From assembly GCA_000752035.1 (NCBI GenBank), contig CCFE01000024.1, positions 186,001 to 250,000 on the forward strand: 64,000 nucleotides of DNA, in the 5' to 3' direction. Positions 37,274 to 46,132 of this stretch are shown here, piece by piece (the stretch's first letter is position 1; each line of letters starts with the position of its first letter). The notes beneath the pieces were generated by a model. The model made no database searches, was not told the origin of the DNA, and worked only from the letters and a program-made list of their open reading frames with translations. This DNA is from Bacillus rubiinfantis. GTDB taxonomy: Bacteria > Bacillota > Bacilli > Bacillales > Cytobacillaceae. Both the position numbers and the translations under genes were made by a program.

Positions 37274-37333
37274 TATTATTCCTCCACCGCTCTTATTCTA
37301 AATATGAATGGTTATTTATCATTTTCGCCCGAA

Positions 37334-39745
37334 TTACATTAAGATAAACGGGTTGACATCAATCGATACTTGCAAACCTTTTCTAGTTTCGTTTTGATAG
37401 TGGTCTATAATTTTTTTAAGTAATGTCGTTAGGTTCGGTTCCCGTTTGTATTTTATCAAACATTGATAGCGATATCTATTATTAATCCTTGCAATCGGCG
37501 ATGCCGCCGGCCCAAGAATAACCGCCTGATTGGAAACATATTCCTTAAGAAAGTGAACGATTTTTTCAGTTTCAGTAACGGCTGTCATAAGATGTTCGTG
37601 TGTAACAGTGATCAGCGTTAAGTAGTAAAATGGCGGATAATGATGAAGCTTGCGAACCATCATCTCATGCTGGTAAAACAAGTCATAGTTTTGTGTACCA
37701 GCGAGTTCAATACTATAATGTTCAGGTGTATATGTTTGAATGACAACCTCCCCCGGTAATTGATGCCTCCCCGCCCGTCCGCTTACTTGGGTCAATAACT
37801 GAAACGTTCTCTCGGAGGAGCGAAAGTCCGGTAGGTGCAGCATCGTGTCAGCAGAAAGGACACCGACTAAAGTAATATTAGGAAAATCCAATCCCTTCGC
37901 AATCATCTGTGTACCTAATAATATATCAGCCTTACCATCCTGAAACTCTTGCAATAATCGTTCATGGGCACCCTTTCGTCCAGTTGTATCTACATCCATT
38001 CTGATAACCCGTGCCTGTGGGAAAATTTTCCCCAGTTCTTCCTCAACTTTTTGGGTTCCAGTACCGAAGTACCGAATATATTCACTGGAGCACTCAGGAC
38101 AAACTGCAGGAGTTACCGCCTCATAGCCACAATAATGACATTTCATTATGCTGCCTGCCCGATGATATGTGAGGGATATATCACAATTTGGACAACTGAC
38201 GACATACCCGCAATCACGGCACATAACAAACGATGAATGTCCCCGTTTGTTTAAAAATAAAACGGATTGCTGGCCCTTTTCGAGCCGATCCTGTAGCTTG
38301 TCAAACAGTTTTCGCGAAAACATTGAACGGTTTCCAGCCCGCAATTCCTCACGCATATCAATAATTTCAACAGAGGGCAACGGCTGCTGATTCATTCTGC
38401 TCGATAAGGTTAGCAAATGGTAAACCTTTTTCTGCGCCCTCGCAAAGGATTCTAGTGATGGTGTTGCACTCCCTAATACGACTGGACAATTATATGTTTT
38501 TGCTCTTTCAATAGCCACGTCTTTGGCATGATATCGCGGCATATCCTCTTGTTTATAACTTGTTTCATGTTCCTCATCAATGATTATAATGCCAATATTT
38601 TCAAATGGAGCAAAAATCGCTGACCTCGCACCGACGACTACCTTTACTTCTTTTCGTTGTATTTTACGCCATTCGTCATACTTCTCTCCAGCCGATAGGC
38701 CACTGTGTAGCACCGCAACCAAATCTCCAAATCTGCCTTTAAAACGGTTGACCATTTGCGGCGTTAACGAAATCTCTGGGACTAGCACAATCGCCTCTTG
38801 CCCTTGTGCAATCACTTGTTGAATCGATTGCAAGTAAATTTCTGTTTTCCCGCTTCCAGTAACACCATATAGTAAAAATACTTCATGCTGCTTTGTTTCC
38901 AAGGTATGAAGAATGGGTTTGATGACTGTTATTTGCGCTTCTGTCAGCGGCAGTGAAGATGTCCGTTTAAAGGTATGGTTCTCAAACGGATCTCGATAGA
39001 CCTCCATTTCTTGTTCCAGCAGAATTTGTTTAGAAACCAATCCCTTTACAGTAGCTGCCGAGGCCTTACTATTTATTAACAGCTCCCTTAATTCAATTGG
39101 CTGAGGATGCTCAAGAAAATAACGTAATACTTCTCTTTGTTTCTCAGCTCTAGCTGGAAGCTGTTCTAGCTTCGTCATTAATTCATCAGTATTTAGTTGC
39201 GGTACGATTACCTTTACCATTTTTTTTCTGACTTTTTCTTTAACTTGGTAAATAACCTCTAAACGCCCTGCAGCTGCTTCACGCTGTAACTGACTTACTA
39301 AGCCCTCTTTCACCACATCTGCCCAGCTAATGCTTTTGTTATTGGCGAATAATGGTTGCAATTCTAGCGGCAGTTCAGTCTCCTTTATCCCGGAGATAAG
39401 TCTTACTTTTTTTTCATATTTTGCTTTTAATGCAGCTGGAAGCATTGCTTGGTAGGCATAGATTTTAAAACAAAGTACTGTTTGTGTTAGCCATTCGCCA
39501 AGCTGAAGCAATTCCTTGTTCAAGACCGGTTCAAGATCCATCGGCTCGATTATTTCTCTGAGTTGGGGAAATTCTGAATTTCCCTTTATCTCCATAACAA
39601 AACCTTGAATCTTTCTCGTCCCAAACGGAACAACTACACGCATCCCAGGCTTTATCACATCTACCAATTCGCTTGGAATAAGATAGTCAAACGGTTTGTC
39701 GGTTTGTTTTGTTGGAACATCAACAATCACACTAGCAACATTCAT
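37334..39745 (-). CDS. priA: Primosomal replication restart helicase PriA
   Basis: An 803-residue superfamily 2 helicase that reloads the replisome at stalled forks. The N-terminal DNA-binding domain precedes Walker A GVTGSGKTE and the DEEH box. Two zinc-binding cysteine clusters lie between helicase motifs (CRDCGYVVSCPNC and CHYCG...CPEC). C-terminal motifs include GTQMIAKGLDFPN and QVSGRAGR. Its start overlaps the coaBC stop codon by 4 nt. Confidence 0.97.
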   Translation of the reverse strand: MNVASVIVDVPTKQTDKPFDYLIPSELVDVIKPGMRVVVPFGTRKIQGFVMEIKGNSEFPQLREIIEPMDLEPVLNKELLQLGEWLTQTVLCFKIYAYQAMLPAALKAKYEKKVRLISGIKETELPLELQPLFANNKSISWADVVKEGLVSQLQREAAAGRLEVIYQVKEKVRKKMVKVIVPQLNTDELMTKLEQLPARAEKQREVLRYFLEHPQPIELRELLINSKASAATVKGLVSKQILLEQEMEVYRDPFENHTFKRTSSLPLTEAQITVIKPILHTLETKQHEVFLLYGVTGSGKTEIYLQSIQQVIAQGQEAIVLVPEISLTPQMVNRFKGRFGDLVAVLHSGLSAGEKYDEWRKIQRKEVKVVVGARSAIFAPFENIGIIIIDEEHETSYKQEDMPRYHAKDVAIERAKTYNCPVVLGSATPSLESFARAQKKVYHLLTLSSRMNQQPLPSVEIIDMREELRAGNRSMFSRKLFDKLQDRLEKGQQSVLFLNKRGHSSFVMCRDCGYVVSCPNCDISLTYHRAGSIMKCHYCGYEAVTPAVCPECSSEYIRYFGTGTQKVEEELGKIFPQARVIRMDVDTTGRKGAHERLLQEFQDGKADILLGTQMIAKGLDFPNITLVGVLSADTMLHLPDFRSSERTFQLLTQVSGRAGRHQLPGEVVIQTYTPEHYSIELAGTQNYDLFYQHEMMVRKLHHYPPFYYLTLITVTHEHLMTAVTETEKIVHFLKEYVSNQAVILGPAASPIARINNRYRYQCLIKYKREPNLTTLLKKIIDHYQNETRKGLQVSIDVNPFILM

Positions 39746-40950
39746 TCTTTACTCAAACCTTTTGAAAAAGAAATAATTTCCTCAAGAATTTTTCCGGCAA
39801 CTGCAGATTTAGTCATTTTTGGTAATTCAATTTCAGACCCATCCCTCTTATAAATGGTGACAATATTTGTATCAGTTCCAAACCCTGCACCAGCTGTTTT
39901 TACATTATTAGCAACAATCATATCGGCATTTTTGCCAGCCAGTTTCTTTTTAGCATAGGTAGCAACATCATTCGTTTCAGCTGCAAAGCCAACGAGGAGC
40001 TGATGTGTTTTCCGTTGTCCAAGTTCAAATAAAATATCCTTTGTCCGCTCTAGTTCAATCATCGTGTCGCCAGCTTGTTTTTTTACTTTATAATCAAATA
40101 CCTTTTTTGGGCGGTAATCGGCAACAGCTGCTGTCTTAATCACGATGTCGGCATCAGCAAAATACGCTAAGACCTTTTTGTACATCTCCTCAGCACTTTC
40201 AACATCGATAACCTCTATCCCAGCAGGTCTTGGCAACTGGACCGGGCCAGAAACTAAAACAACACGAGCACCTTGATTTTTTGCTTCTTGTGCTAGGGCG
40301 TACCCCATTTTGCCACTGGAATGATTAGAAATAAATCTTACTGGATCAATTCTCTCCCGTGTGGGCCCGGCAGTAATTAACACCGTTTTTCCCTTAAGCG
40401 GCTTGCTTTTTGAAAAATAGGAACGGAGAAGCTCCACGATTTTTTCTGGTTCCTCCAAGCGCCCTTTGCCGACATAACCACAAGCAAGATAGCCTTCACC
40501 TGGCTCAATAAATTGGTAGCCGTACTCTGCTAAAACTGCAAGATTTTTTTTAACAGCTGGATGATCATACATATGGACATTCATCGCGGGCGCAATCCAT
40601 ACTGGTGCCGTTGAAGCGAGTATCGTTGTCGTAATCATGTTATCAGCGATTCCTGAAGCCAATTTCGCAATTGTATTGGCTGTAGCCGGAGCGACCAAAA
40701 TTAGGTCGGCCCAGTCCGCCAAATCTATATGGGCAATAACTTGCGGATTTTTTTCATCAAAGGTATCCGTATATACTTCATTGCGGGATAATGCTTGAAA
40801 AGTTAAAGGGGTAACAAATTTTGCGGCTGATTCGCTAATGATGACCTTGACGGCTGCACCAGCCTGAATTAATTTACTTGTCAAAGCAGCAGCTTTGTAA
40901 ACAGCTATTCCCCCTGTGACACATAATAAAATGTTTTTATCCTTTGTCAT
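39742..40950 (-). CDS. coaBC: Bifunctional phosphopantothenoylcysteine decarboxylase/synthase CoaBC
   Basis: A two-domain CoA biosynthesis enzyme of 402 residues. The N-terminal flavoprotein decarboxylase domain (about 1-180) has TGGIAVYKA and the active-site segment AMNVHMYDHP. The C-terminal CTP-dependent ligase domain starts with TAGPTRERIDPVRFISN. I use the ATG at 40950, preceded by GGGGGGATGTAAA; five upstream codons have no ribosome-binding site. Confidence 0.96.
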   Translation of the reverse strand: MTKDKNILLCVTGGIAVYKAAALTSKLIQAGAAVKVIISESAAKFVTPLTFQALSRNEVYTDTFDEKNPQVIAHIDLADWADLILVAPATANTIAKLASGIADNMITTTILASTAPVWIAPAMNVHMYDHPAVKKNLAVLAEYGYQFIEPGEGYLACGYVGKGRLEEPEKIVELLRSYFSKSKPLKGKTVLITAGPTRERIDPVRFISNHSSGKMGYALAQEAKNQGARVVLVSGPVQLPRPAGIEVIDVESAEEMYKKVLAYFADADIVIKTAAVADYRPKKVFDYKVKKQAGDTMIELERTKDILFELGQRKTHQLLVGFAAETNDVATYAKKKLAGKNADMIVANNVKTAGAGFGTDTNIVTIYKRDGSEIELPKMTKSAVAGKILEEIISFSKGLSKE

Positions 40951-40982
40951 TTTACATCCCCCCACTTTTTATCTCTCTTTCT

Positions 40983-41011
40983 ATTATGCTGGAATAAAAT
41001 ATTTTTTTCAC
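40983..41011 (-). promoter_or_regulatory. Putative promoter of coaBC-priA run
   Basis: Minus-strand GTGAAA (41006-41011), 17-nt spacer, CATAAT (40983-40988), about 33 nt before the coaBC start and downstream of the rpoZ terminator. It is a moderate match to sigma-A, supported mainly by its position. Confidence 0.45.
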
Positions 41012-41048
41012 TATTTTCCGCCCGACTTCGACATTTTTCAAGTAAAAC

Positions 41049-41095
41049 AAAAAAGTCTGGCGGTCTAAGGATGTCCTCCTTAGCCGTCAGACCTT
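41049..41095 (-). terminator. Terminator of the yloC-remA-gmk-rpoZ unit
   Basis: A long imperfect hairpin on the minus strand, GTCTGACGGCTAAGGA paired with TCCTTAGACCGCCAGAC around a short loop, followed by six T residues. It begins about 20 nt after the rpoZ stop codon. Confidence 0.85.
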
Positions 41096-41114
41096 TCAAA
41101 CTTCTTAACGCTAC

Positions 41115-41339
41115 TTACAATGACTGTTGGGATGAATCTGCTTTTTTCGCAATTCTGTATGTCAGTTCGCCTTTATAGATTTCTTCTAAAGCTTTCCCAA
41201 CATATTTATAAGAGACATACTTCGGTAATCTTTCATCCTTATCCTGTTGCATTAAACGTGCACGCTTCGCCGCAACAGAAACAAGCGAATATTTGGAATC
41301 AATTTTTTCTAATAAAGAATCAATCGAAGGATATAACAT
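41115..41339 (-). CDS. rpoZ: RNA polymerase omega subunit
   Basis: A 74-residue subunit that aids RNA polymerase assembly. It contains SIDSLLEKIDSKYSLV near the N-terminus, a conserved AAKRARL, and YKYVGKALEEI. The correct ATG at 41339 lies 1 nt after the gmk stop, with TGGAGGC in the end of gmk. The reading frame is open much further upstream across gmk, but that part is not coding for this protein. The gmk-rpoZ order is conserved. Confidence 0.95.
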   Translation of the reverse strand: MLYPSIDSLLEKIDSKYSLVSVAAKRARLMQQDKDERLPKYVSYKYVGKALEEIYKGELTYRIAKKADSSQQSL

Positions 41340-41340
41340 T

Positions 41341-41955
41341 TTATTCAGCCTCCAGCAATTTTTTATAACGATGTTCAACTCGTTCGCGGCGGCAATGCTC
41401 TGCGACAACAATCGCTTTAATCCGCTCACAAGCAAGTTCAACCTGGTCATTCACAACAACGTAATCGTACAGCTCCATCATTTCAATTTCTTCACGGGCC
41501 GTTAGCATTCGATTATGAATAACTTCCTCAGACTCAGTCCCTCTGGTGACAATTCGATTTTTCAATTCTGATAAACTTGGCGGCATCAGAAAGATAAACA
41601 GCCCCTCTGGGAATTTTTCCCGAACCTGACGGGCCCCTTTTACTTCTATTTCCAAAAAAACATCCTTACCATTATCTAATGTTTGACGGACATAATCAAC
41701 AGGAGTGCCATAATAATTCCCGACAAATTCAGCGTATTCCAACAGTTTTTCATTAGCAATTAACGACTCAAACTCTTCCCTTGTTCTAAAAAAATAATCC
41801 ACTCCATCGACTTCGCCTTCTCGAGGTTTACGAGTCGTAACCGAAATAGAATATTCAAAGGCGGTATCAGCCTGAGAAAAAATCTCTTTTCGTACGGTAC
41901 CTTTTCCAACCCCAGACGGTCCAGAAAGGACAATGAGCAATCCCTTTTCTTGCAT
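41341..41955 (-). CDS. gmk: Guanylate kinase
   Basis: A 204-residue kinase that converts GMP to GDP. The P-loop GPSGVGKGT (12-20) and the GMP-binding SVTTRKPREGEVDGVDY segment are intact. It lies 9 nt after remA and 1 nt before rpoZ. Confidence 0.97.
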   Translation of the reverse strand: MQEKGLLIVLSGPSGVGKGTVRKEIFSQADTAFEYSISVTTRKPREGEVDGVDYFFRTREEFESLIANEKLLEYAEFVGNYYGTPVDYVRQTLDNGKDVFLEIEVKGARQVREKFPEGLFIFLMPPSLSELKNRIVTRGTESEEVIHNRMLTAREEIEMMELYDYVVVNDQVELACERIKAIVVAEHCRRERVEHRYKKLLEAE

Positions 41956-41964
41956 GTAAAAATC

Positions 41965-42228
41965 CTACCCTTCCTCAATAGTCTCTTCACGGTCCGATAA
42001 GCGATGGGCAACCGTTTCTGGCTGTACTGCTGATAATATCACATGGTCGCTGTCCATAACAATAACCGCACGAGTTCGTCTTCCGTATGTAGCATCAATT
42101 AATGAACCACGGTCACGTGCATCTTGAATAATTCTCTTAATTGGCGCTGACTCCGGGCTGACAATTGAAATAATTCGATTTGCTGACACAATATTTCCAA
42201 ATCCTATATTAACCAATTTAATACCCAT
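41965..42228 (-). CDS. remA: Biofilm matrix regulator RemA
   Basis: An 87-residue DUF370-family DNA-binding protein. RemA activates matrix and osmoprotection genes in B. subtilis. The sequence VNIGFGNIVSANRIISIVSP and the basic DARDRG and YGRRTRA segments are nearly identical to the known protein. I start it at the ATG at 42228 (MGIKLVNIG), three codons inside the longest frame, since GGATGG lies 5 nt upstream. Confidence 0.95.
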   Translation of the reverse strand: MGIKLVNIGFGNIVSANRIISIVSPESAPIKRIIQDARDRGSLIDATYGRRTRAVIVMDSDHVILSAVQPETVAHRLSDREETIEEG

Positions 42229-42285
42229 GGTAACCATCCCATCATCTTATTAATATTTTGACCGTGTCAAACTTTTTGTAAACCA

Positions 42286-43161
42286 CTACTCAATATTTTG
42301 TACTTGTTCCTTTAATTTTTCGAGATAGCTTTTTATTTCAACGACCTTTTTGGCAATCGCAGCATCATTTGCCTTTGAACCAATCGTATTTGCTTCACGA
42401 TTCATTTCCTGGACGAGAAAATCAAGCTTTCGGCCAATAGGTTCGTCCATATTTAACGTTTGGGTAAATTGTTGAATATGACTAGTTAGCCTTGTTATTT
42501 CTTCGTTTATATCAGCTTTTTCAGCAAATATGGCTACCTCTGTCAAAATTCTTCCTTCATCTACTTGGCCATTCACGTACTCCTGTAGTCGTTTTGACAC
42601 TCGGTCTTTATACAACTGGACAACCTTTGGTGCGTGTGTTTGCAATTCTGCTACAGCCTTTTCTAACTTTTTAGTAATCAATTGCAAATCATTATTAAGT
42701 ATTACACCCTCAGCTAAACGCATTTGGATGAGTTGTCTTGCGGCCTCTTCTGTTGCCAGCAGAACCAATTCCTCTAACCCTTCATTTTCTGCTTCATTTT
42801 CTTCTATATGTACAAGGTCTGGACGACTTAATAAATGGTCCAAAGTTATCTTATCTTCTAGGGCAAACATTCTCTGTGCTTGTTTCAGAAATTGAACATA
42901 CTCGTCAATCAGGTGCCAATCCACATGAAGTTTACGAGTAATAACTCCGTCTCCTTCTAAACTGACATAAACCTCCGCCCTGCCGCGGCGAATATACTGG
43001 TTTATTTTCTTTTTCATTTTATCTTCAATTTTTAGTAACTGTCTTGGCATCCGGATATTTATTTCACTAAAACGATGATTGACTGTTTTGATTTCCACCG
43101 TTACAACATATAAGTCCGATTCTGCCCTTCCTCTTCCAAAGCCCGTCATACTGATTACCAT
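42286..43161 (-). CDS. yloC: YicC/YloC family endoribonuclease
   Basis: A 291-residue protein of the YicC family, members of which act as endoribonucleases. It begins MVISMTGFGRG and ends with the conserved DUF1732 segment containing KLDFLVQEMNREANTIGSK. I use the ATG at 43161; sixteen earlier codons are in frame but the family starts at the MxxSMTGFG motif and length then equals that of B. subtilis YloC. It is the first gene of yloC-remA-gmk-rpoZ. Confidence 0.93.
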   Translation of the reverse strand: MVISMTGFGRGRAESDLYVVTVEIKTVNHRFSEINIRMPRQLLKIEDKMKKKINQYIRRGRAEVYVSLEGDGVITRKLHVDWHLIDEYVQFLKQAQRMFALEDKITLDHLLSRPDLVHIEENEAENEGLEELVLLATEEAARQLIQMRLAEGVILNNDLQLITKKLEKAVAELQTHAPKVVQLYKDRVSKRLQEYVNGQVDEGRILTEVAIFAEKADINEEITRLTSHIQQFTQTLNMDEPIGRKLDFLVQEMNREANTIGSKANDAAIAKKVVEIKSYLEKLKEQVQNIE

Positions 43162-43197
43162 ATTTAGCACATCCAATCTGCCAATCTTTGAAAGGCC

Positions 43198-43242
43198 AAA
43201 AAAATCCAAAAAGGAATAGATTGCTCTATACCCTTTTGGATT
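43198..43242 (-). terminator. Terminator of the calcium ATPase gene, overlapping a possible yloC promoter
   Basis: On the minus strand AATCCAAAAGGGTATAGA pairs with TCTATTCCTTTTTGGATT and is followed by seven T residues. A perfect extended -10 element TGTTATAAT (TATAAT at 43240-43245) overlaps its upstream edge, so transcripts of yloC may begin inside the hairpin. Confidence 0.75.
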
Positions 43243-43252
43243 ATAACATACT

Positions 43253-45931
43253 TTATTTCGATTTTCTTAATAAAAATGAACCGGCTAATAAAAAAGTTGG
43301 TACCGCGGATAAGCCAAGTATTAATAGCCAGTCAGCTGCTTTAATAGGCAGAGTATGGAACACTGGTTGCAATGGTGGATAATAGATAACAACAAACATT
43401 AATAGGATGGAGGAAATTACGGCCCATACAAGGTATTGGTTACCAAACGGGTTTCGCGATAACACAGAAATTTCACTGCGGCAATCAAACACGTGAATAA
43501 GCTGAGCCATTACAAGTGTTGCAAAGGCAACAGTCTGTGCATACTCCAATTGCGCCGGATCATTATGGTACACAATCATAAATGCCATTAAAGTAACGAT
43601 TCCGATAAGGAAGCCGCGCGAGATCACCTTCCACCCTAAACCGCGGGAAAAAACGCCTTCATTCGGACTTCTCGGCCCACGTTTCATTACATTTTCTTCT
43701 GGCTGGTCAAGTCCGAGCGCCATAGCCGGCAGTCCATCAGTCACCAAATTAACCCAAAGAATTTGAATCGGTACTAATGGTAATGGTAATCCCAGTATCA
43801 TCGCAAACAACATCACTAAAATTTCACCGACATTAGATGCTAGTAAGTAACGGACAAACTTACGAATATTTTCATAAATATTTCGGCCCTCTTTAATTGC
43901 AGCTTTGATCGTCGCGAAATTATCATCAAGCAGCACGAGTGACGAGGCCTCTTTTGCCACATCTGTTCCGGTGATTCCCATGGCGACGCCAATATCGGCT
44001 GCTTTGATTGCCGGGGCATCATTGACACCATCCCCAGTCATTGCGACGATATGCCCGCGATTTTGCAATGCTTTAACAATCTTCAGCTTATGCTCTGGTG
44101 AAACCCTAGCAAAAACAGATACATCATCTACAACATTCTCCAGTTCTTCTACCGTCATTTGTGATAAAGTATTGCCATCAAGAACCTTGCTTTTTTTCGT
44201 TAAAATCCCAAGCTGGGCAGCGATTGCTTTAGCGGTGATGACATGGTCACCAGTAATCATGACTGTTTTGATTCCTGCTTGCTTGCATTCCCTTACCGCA
44301 TCTTTCACTTCTGGTCTAGGCGGATCTATCATTCCTTGAATACCGATTAATGTTAATTTCTTTTCTGCCTCTTCTTCACGTAAGATAATCGTATTTGCTG
44401 TGACTGGTTTATAAGCAATCGCAATGGTTCTTAAGGCATTAGAAGCAAGGTGATTAATGGAGTCCTGCACTTTCGCTTGTTTCTCTGCGTTTAATATTTG
44501 CGATCGCCCATCCCAGAGAATCGAGTCACATACTCCCAAGAGTACGTCTGGAGCACCTTTTGTAACAATAAACTCTTTGCCTTGCTTGTCTTTTACGTGG
44601 ATGCTCATCATTTTTCTTGCGGAATCAAATGGGAATTCTTTAATTATCGTAAATTCCTCTAGTAGTGCGGAGCGATTAAAACCTGCTTTCATTGCACTTA
44701 CTAACAACGCTCCTTCTGTCGGATCTCCGTCAAGAATATAGTCTCCCTCATGTTCGTATATTTCGGAATGATTGCACAACATTCCAAAAAGCAGCATTTG
44801 CTGCAATGCCTTTTCATCTTTTAGATTAACTTTTTGCTTATTTTCGTAAAAACTACCTGTTGGCTGATACCCCGTACCATCCACTGTCCATGTTTTGTCA
44901 CCGCTCCATAAATGGGTGACAGTCATTTTATTCTGGGTCATCGTCCCCGTCTTATCAGAGCAAATAACGGAAGCACACCCTAATGTTTCAACGGCCGGGA
45001 GTTTACGGACAATCGCCTTTTGCCTGATCATCTTTTGTACCCCAAGCGATAAGGCTACGGTAACAATGGCGGGCAATCCTTCCGGAATCGCTGCAACAGC
45101 TAAGGAAACACCTGCTAAAAACATCGTATAAATATCATGACCGCGAAGGACACCAATTCCTACGACAAGGACTGTTAATAATAATGCAACGGTTATCAAT
45201 ATTTTGCCTAACTGTTCTAGACGGCGTTGTAACGGGGTTTCTTGTGATTCCGCGCTATGGAGAAGTCCAGCAATTTGTCCCATTGCCGTTTTCATCCCAG
45301 TGGCCATCACGACTCCAGTGCCGCTTCCGCGTGTTACCATAGTTCCCATAAAGGCGATATTTTCCATATCGCCAATCCCAGGATGCGGATTTGTTAAGAT
45401 TTCAATATGCTTTGCCACAGGGACAGACTCACCTGTTAAAGCCGATTCTTCAATTTCCAAACTGTTGGATTCAATAATGCGAACATCTGCACCAATACGA
45501 TCCCCACTGGAAAATTTCAAGATGTCACCAATTACTACTTCTTTTGATGGAATCTTTACCCAGTGGCCATCCCTTAAGACTGATACTTGCGGTGCCGACA
45601 ATTCCTTCAATGCCTGTAGTGATTTTTCAGCCCGCCGTTCTTGATAAAAGCCGAGAATTCCATTCAAAATTACAATGGCGATAATGGCAATAGCATCAAT
45701 ATATTCCCCTAATAGCCCTGAAATTAACGTCGCCGCCAACAGAACCAGTACCATAAAATCCTTAAACTGGCTGAAAAATAACAGCAGGGCTGATTGTTTT
45801 TCCCCCTCTTCTAATTCATTTAACCCATACTTTTTCGCCCTTTTTTCAGCTTCATTTACTGTTAAACCTGATGAAAAGTCGGTTTCTAAAGCCTTTTCTA
45901 CTTGTGTAATCTCCATCTCATGGAACTTCAT
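43253..45931 (-). CDS. yloB: P-type calcium-transporting ATPase (YloB)
   Basis: An 892-residue PII-type ATPase, very similar over its whole length to B. subtilis YloB, a Ca2+ pump associated with sporulation. The actuator motif TGES (166-169), the ion-binding PEGL (283-286), the phosphorylated aspartate D326 in DKTGT and the hinge GDGVNDAP are present. About ten membrane helices are visible. The ATG at 45931 has AGGGGG rather far upstream (about 15 nt). It is divergent from rqcH, with about 200 bp between them. Confidence 0.95.
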   Translation of the reverse strand: MKFHEMEITQVEKALETDFSSGLTVNEAEKRAKKYGLNELEEGEKQSALLLFFSQFKDFMVLVLLAATLISGLLGEYIDAIAIIAIVILNGILGFYQERRAEKSLQALKELSAPQVSVLRDGHWVKIPSKEVVIGDILKFSSGDRIGADVRIIESNSLEIEESALTGESVPVAKHIEILTNPHPGIGDMENIAFMGTMVTRGSGTGVVMATGMKTAMGQIAGLLHSAESQETPLQRRLEQLGKILITVALLLTVLVVGIGVLRGHDIYTMFLAGVSLAVAAIPEGLPAIVTVALSLGVQKMIRQKAIVRKLPAVETLGCASVICSDKTGTMTQNKMTVTHLWSGDKTWTVDGTGYQPTGSFYENKQKVNLKDEKALQQMLLFGMLCNHSEIYEHEGDYILDGDPTEGALLVSAMKAGFNRSALLEEFTIIKEFPFDSARKMMSIHVKDKQGKEFIVTKGAPDVLLGVCDSILWDGRSQILNAEKQAKVQDSINHLASNALRTIAIAYKPVTANTIILREEEAEKKLTLIGIQGMIDPPRPEVKDAVRECKQAGIKTVMITGDHVITAKAIAAQLGILTKKSKVLDGNTLSQMTVEELENVVDDVSVFARVSPEHKLKIVKALQNRGHIVAMTGDGVNDAPAIKAADIGVAMGITGTDVAKEASSLVLLDDNFATIKAAIKEGRNIYENIRKFVRYLLASNVGEILVMLFAMILGLPLPLVPIQILWVNLVTDGLPAMALGLDQPEENVMKRGPRSPNEGVFSRGLGWKVISRGFLIGIVTLMAFMIVYHNDPAQLEYAQTVAFATLVMAQLIHVFDCRSEISVLSRNPFGNQYLVWAVISSILLMFVVIYYPPLQPVFHTLPIKAADWLLILGLSAVPTFLLAGSFLLRKSK

Positions 45932-46018
45932 CCGACCATCTCACTTCCCCCTTGTATTCACTCTCAGATAACAGTCAAGATTGATTTCACCTATCGCTTG
46001 ACCTCTAAAGACAGCTTA

Positions 46019-46047
46019 TTCATGGTCGTCCAAAAAAATGCTATATT
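46019..46047 (+). promoter_or_regulatory. Putative extended -10 promoter of rqcH
   Basis: Plus-strand TTCATG (46019-46024), 17-nt spacer, TATATT (46042-46047) preceded by TGC, an extended -10. An alternative TATAAT lies at 46091-46096 but has a poor -35. The 200-bp divergent region also carries a possible yloB promoter on the minus strand (TTGACT, 16 nt, TACAAG). Confidence 0.45.
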
Positions 46048-46132
46048 AGTTGGCAGTGAAGTAAATAAGGCAGAAACAAACTAAGTAGGATATAATAAAA
46101 TCATTATCGTTTTAAAAAAGGATGTTTTACAT

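Noticed and set aside
45204..45644. 146-codon plus-strand frame opposite the Ca2+ ATPase
   Set aside because: Antisense to strongly conserved P-type ATPase sequence; no start signal or known similarity.
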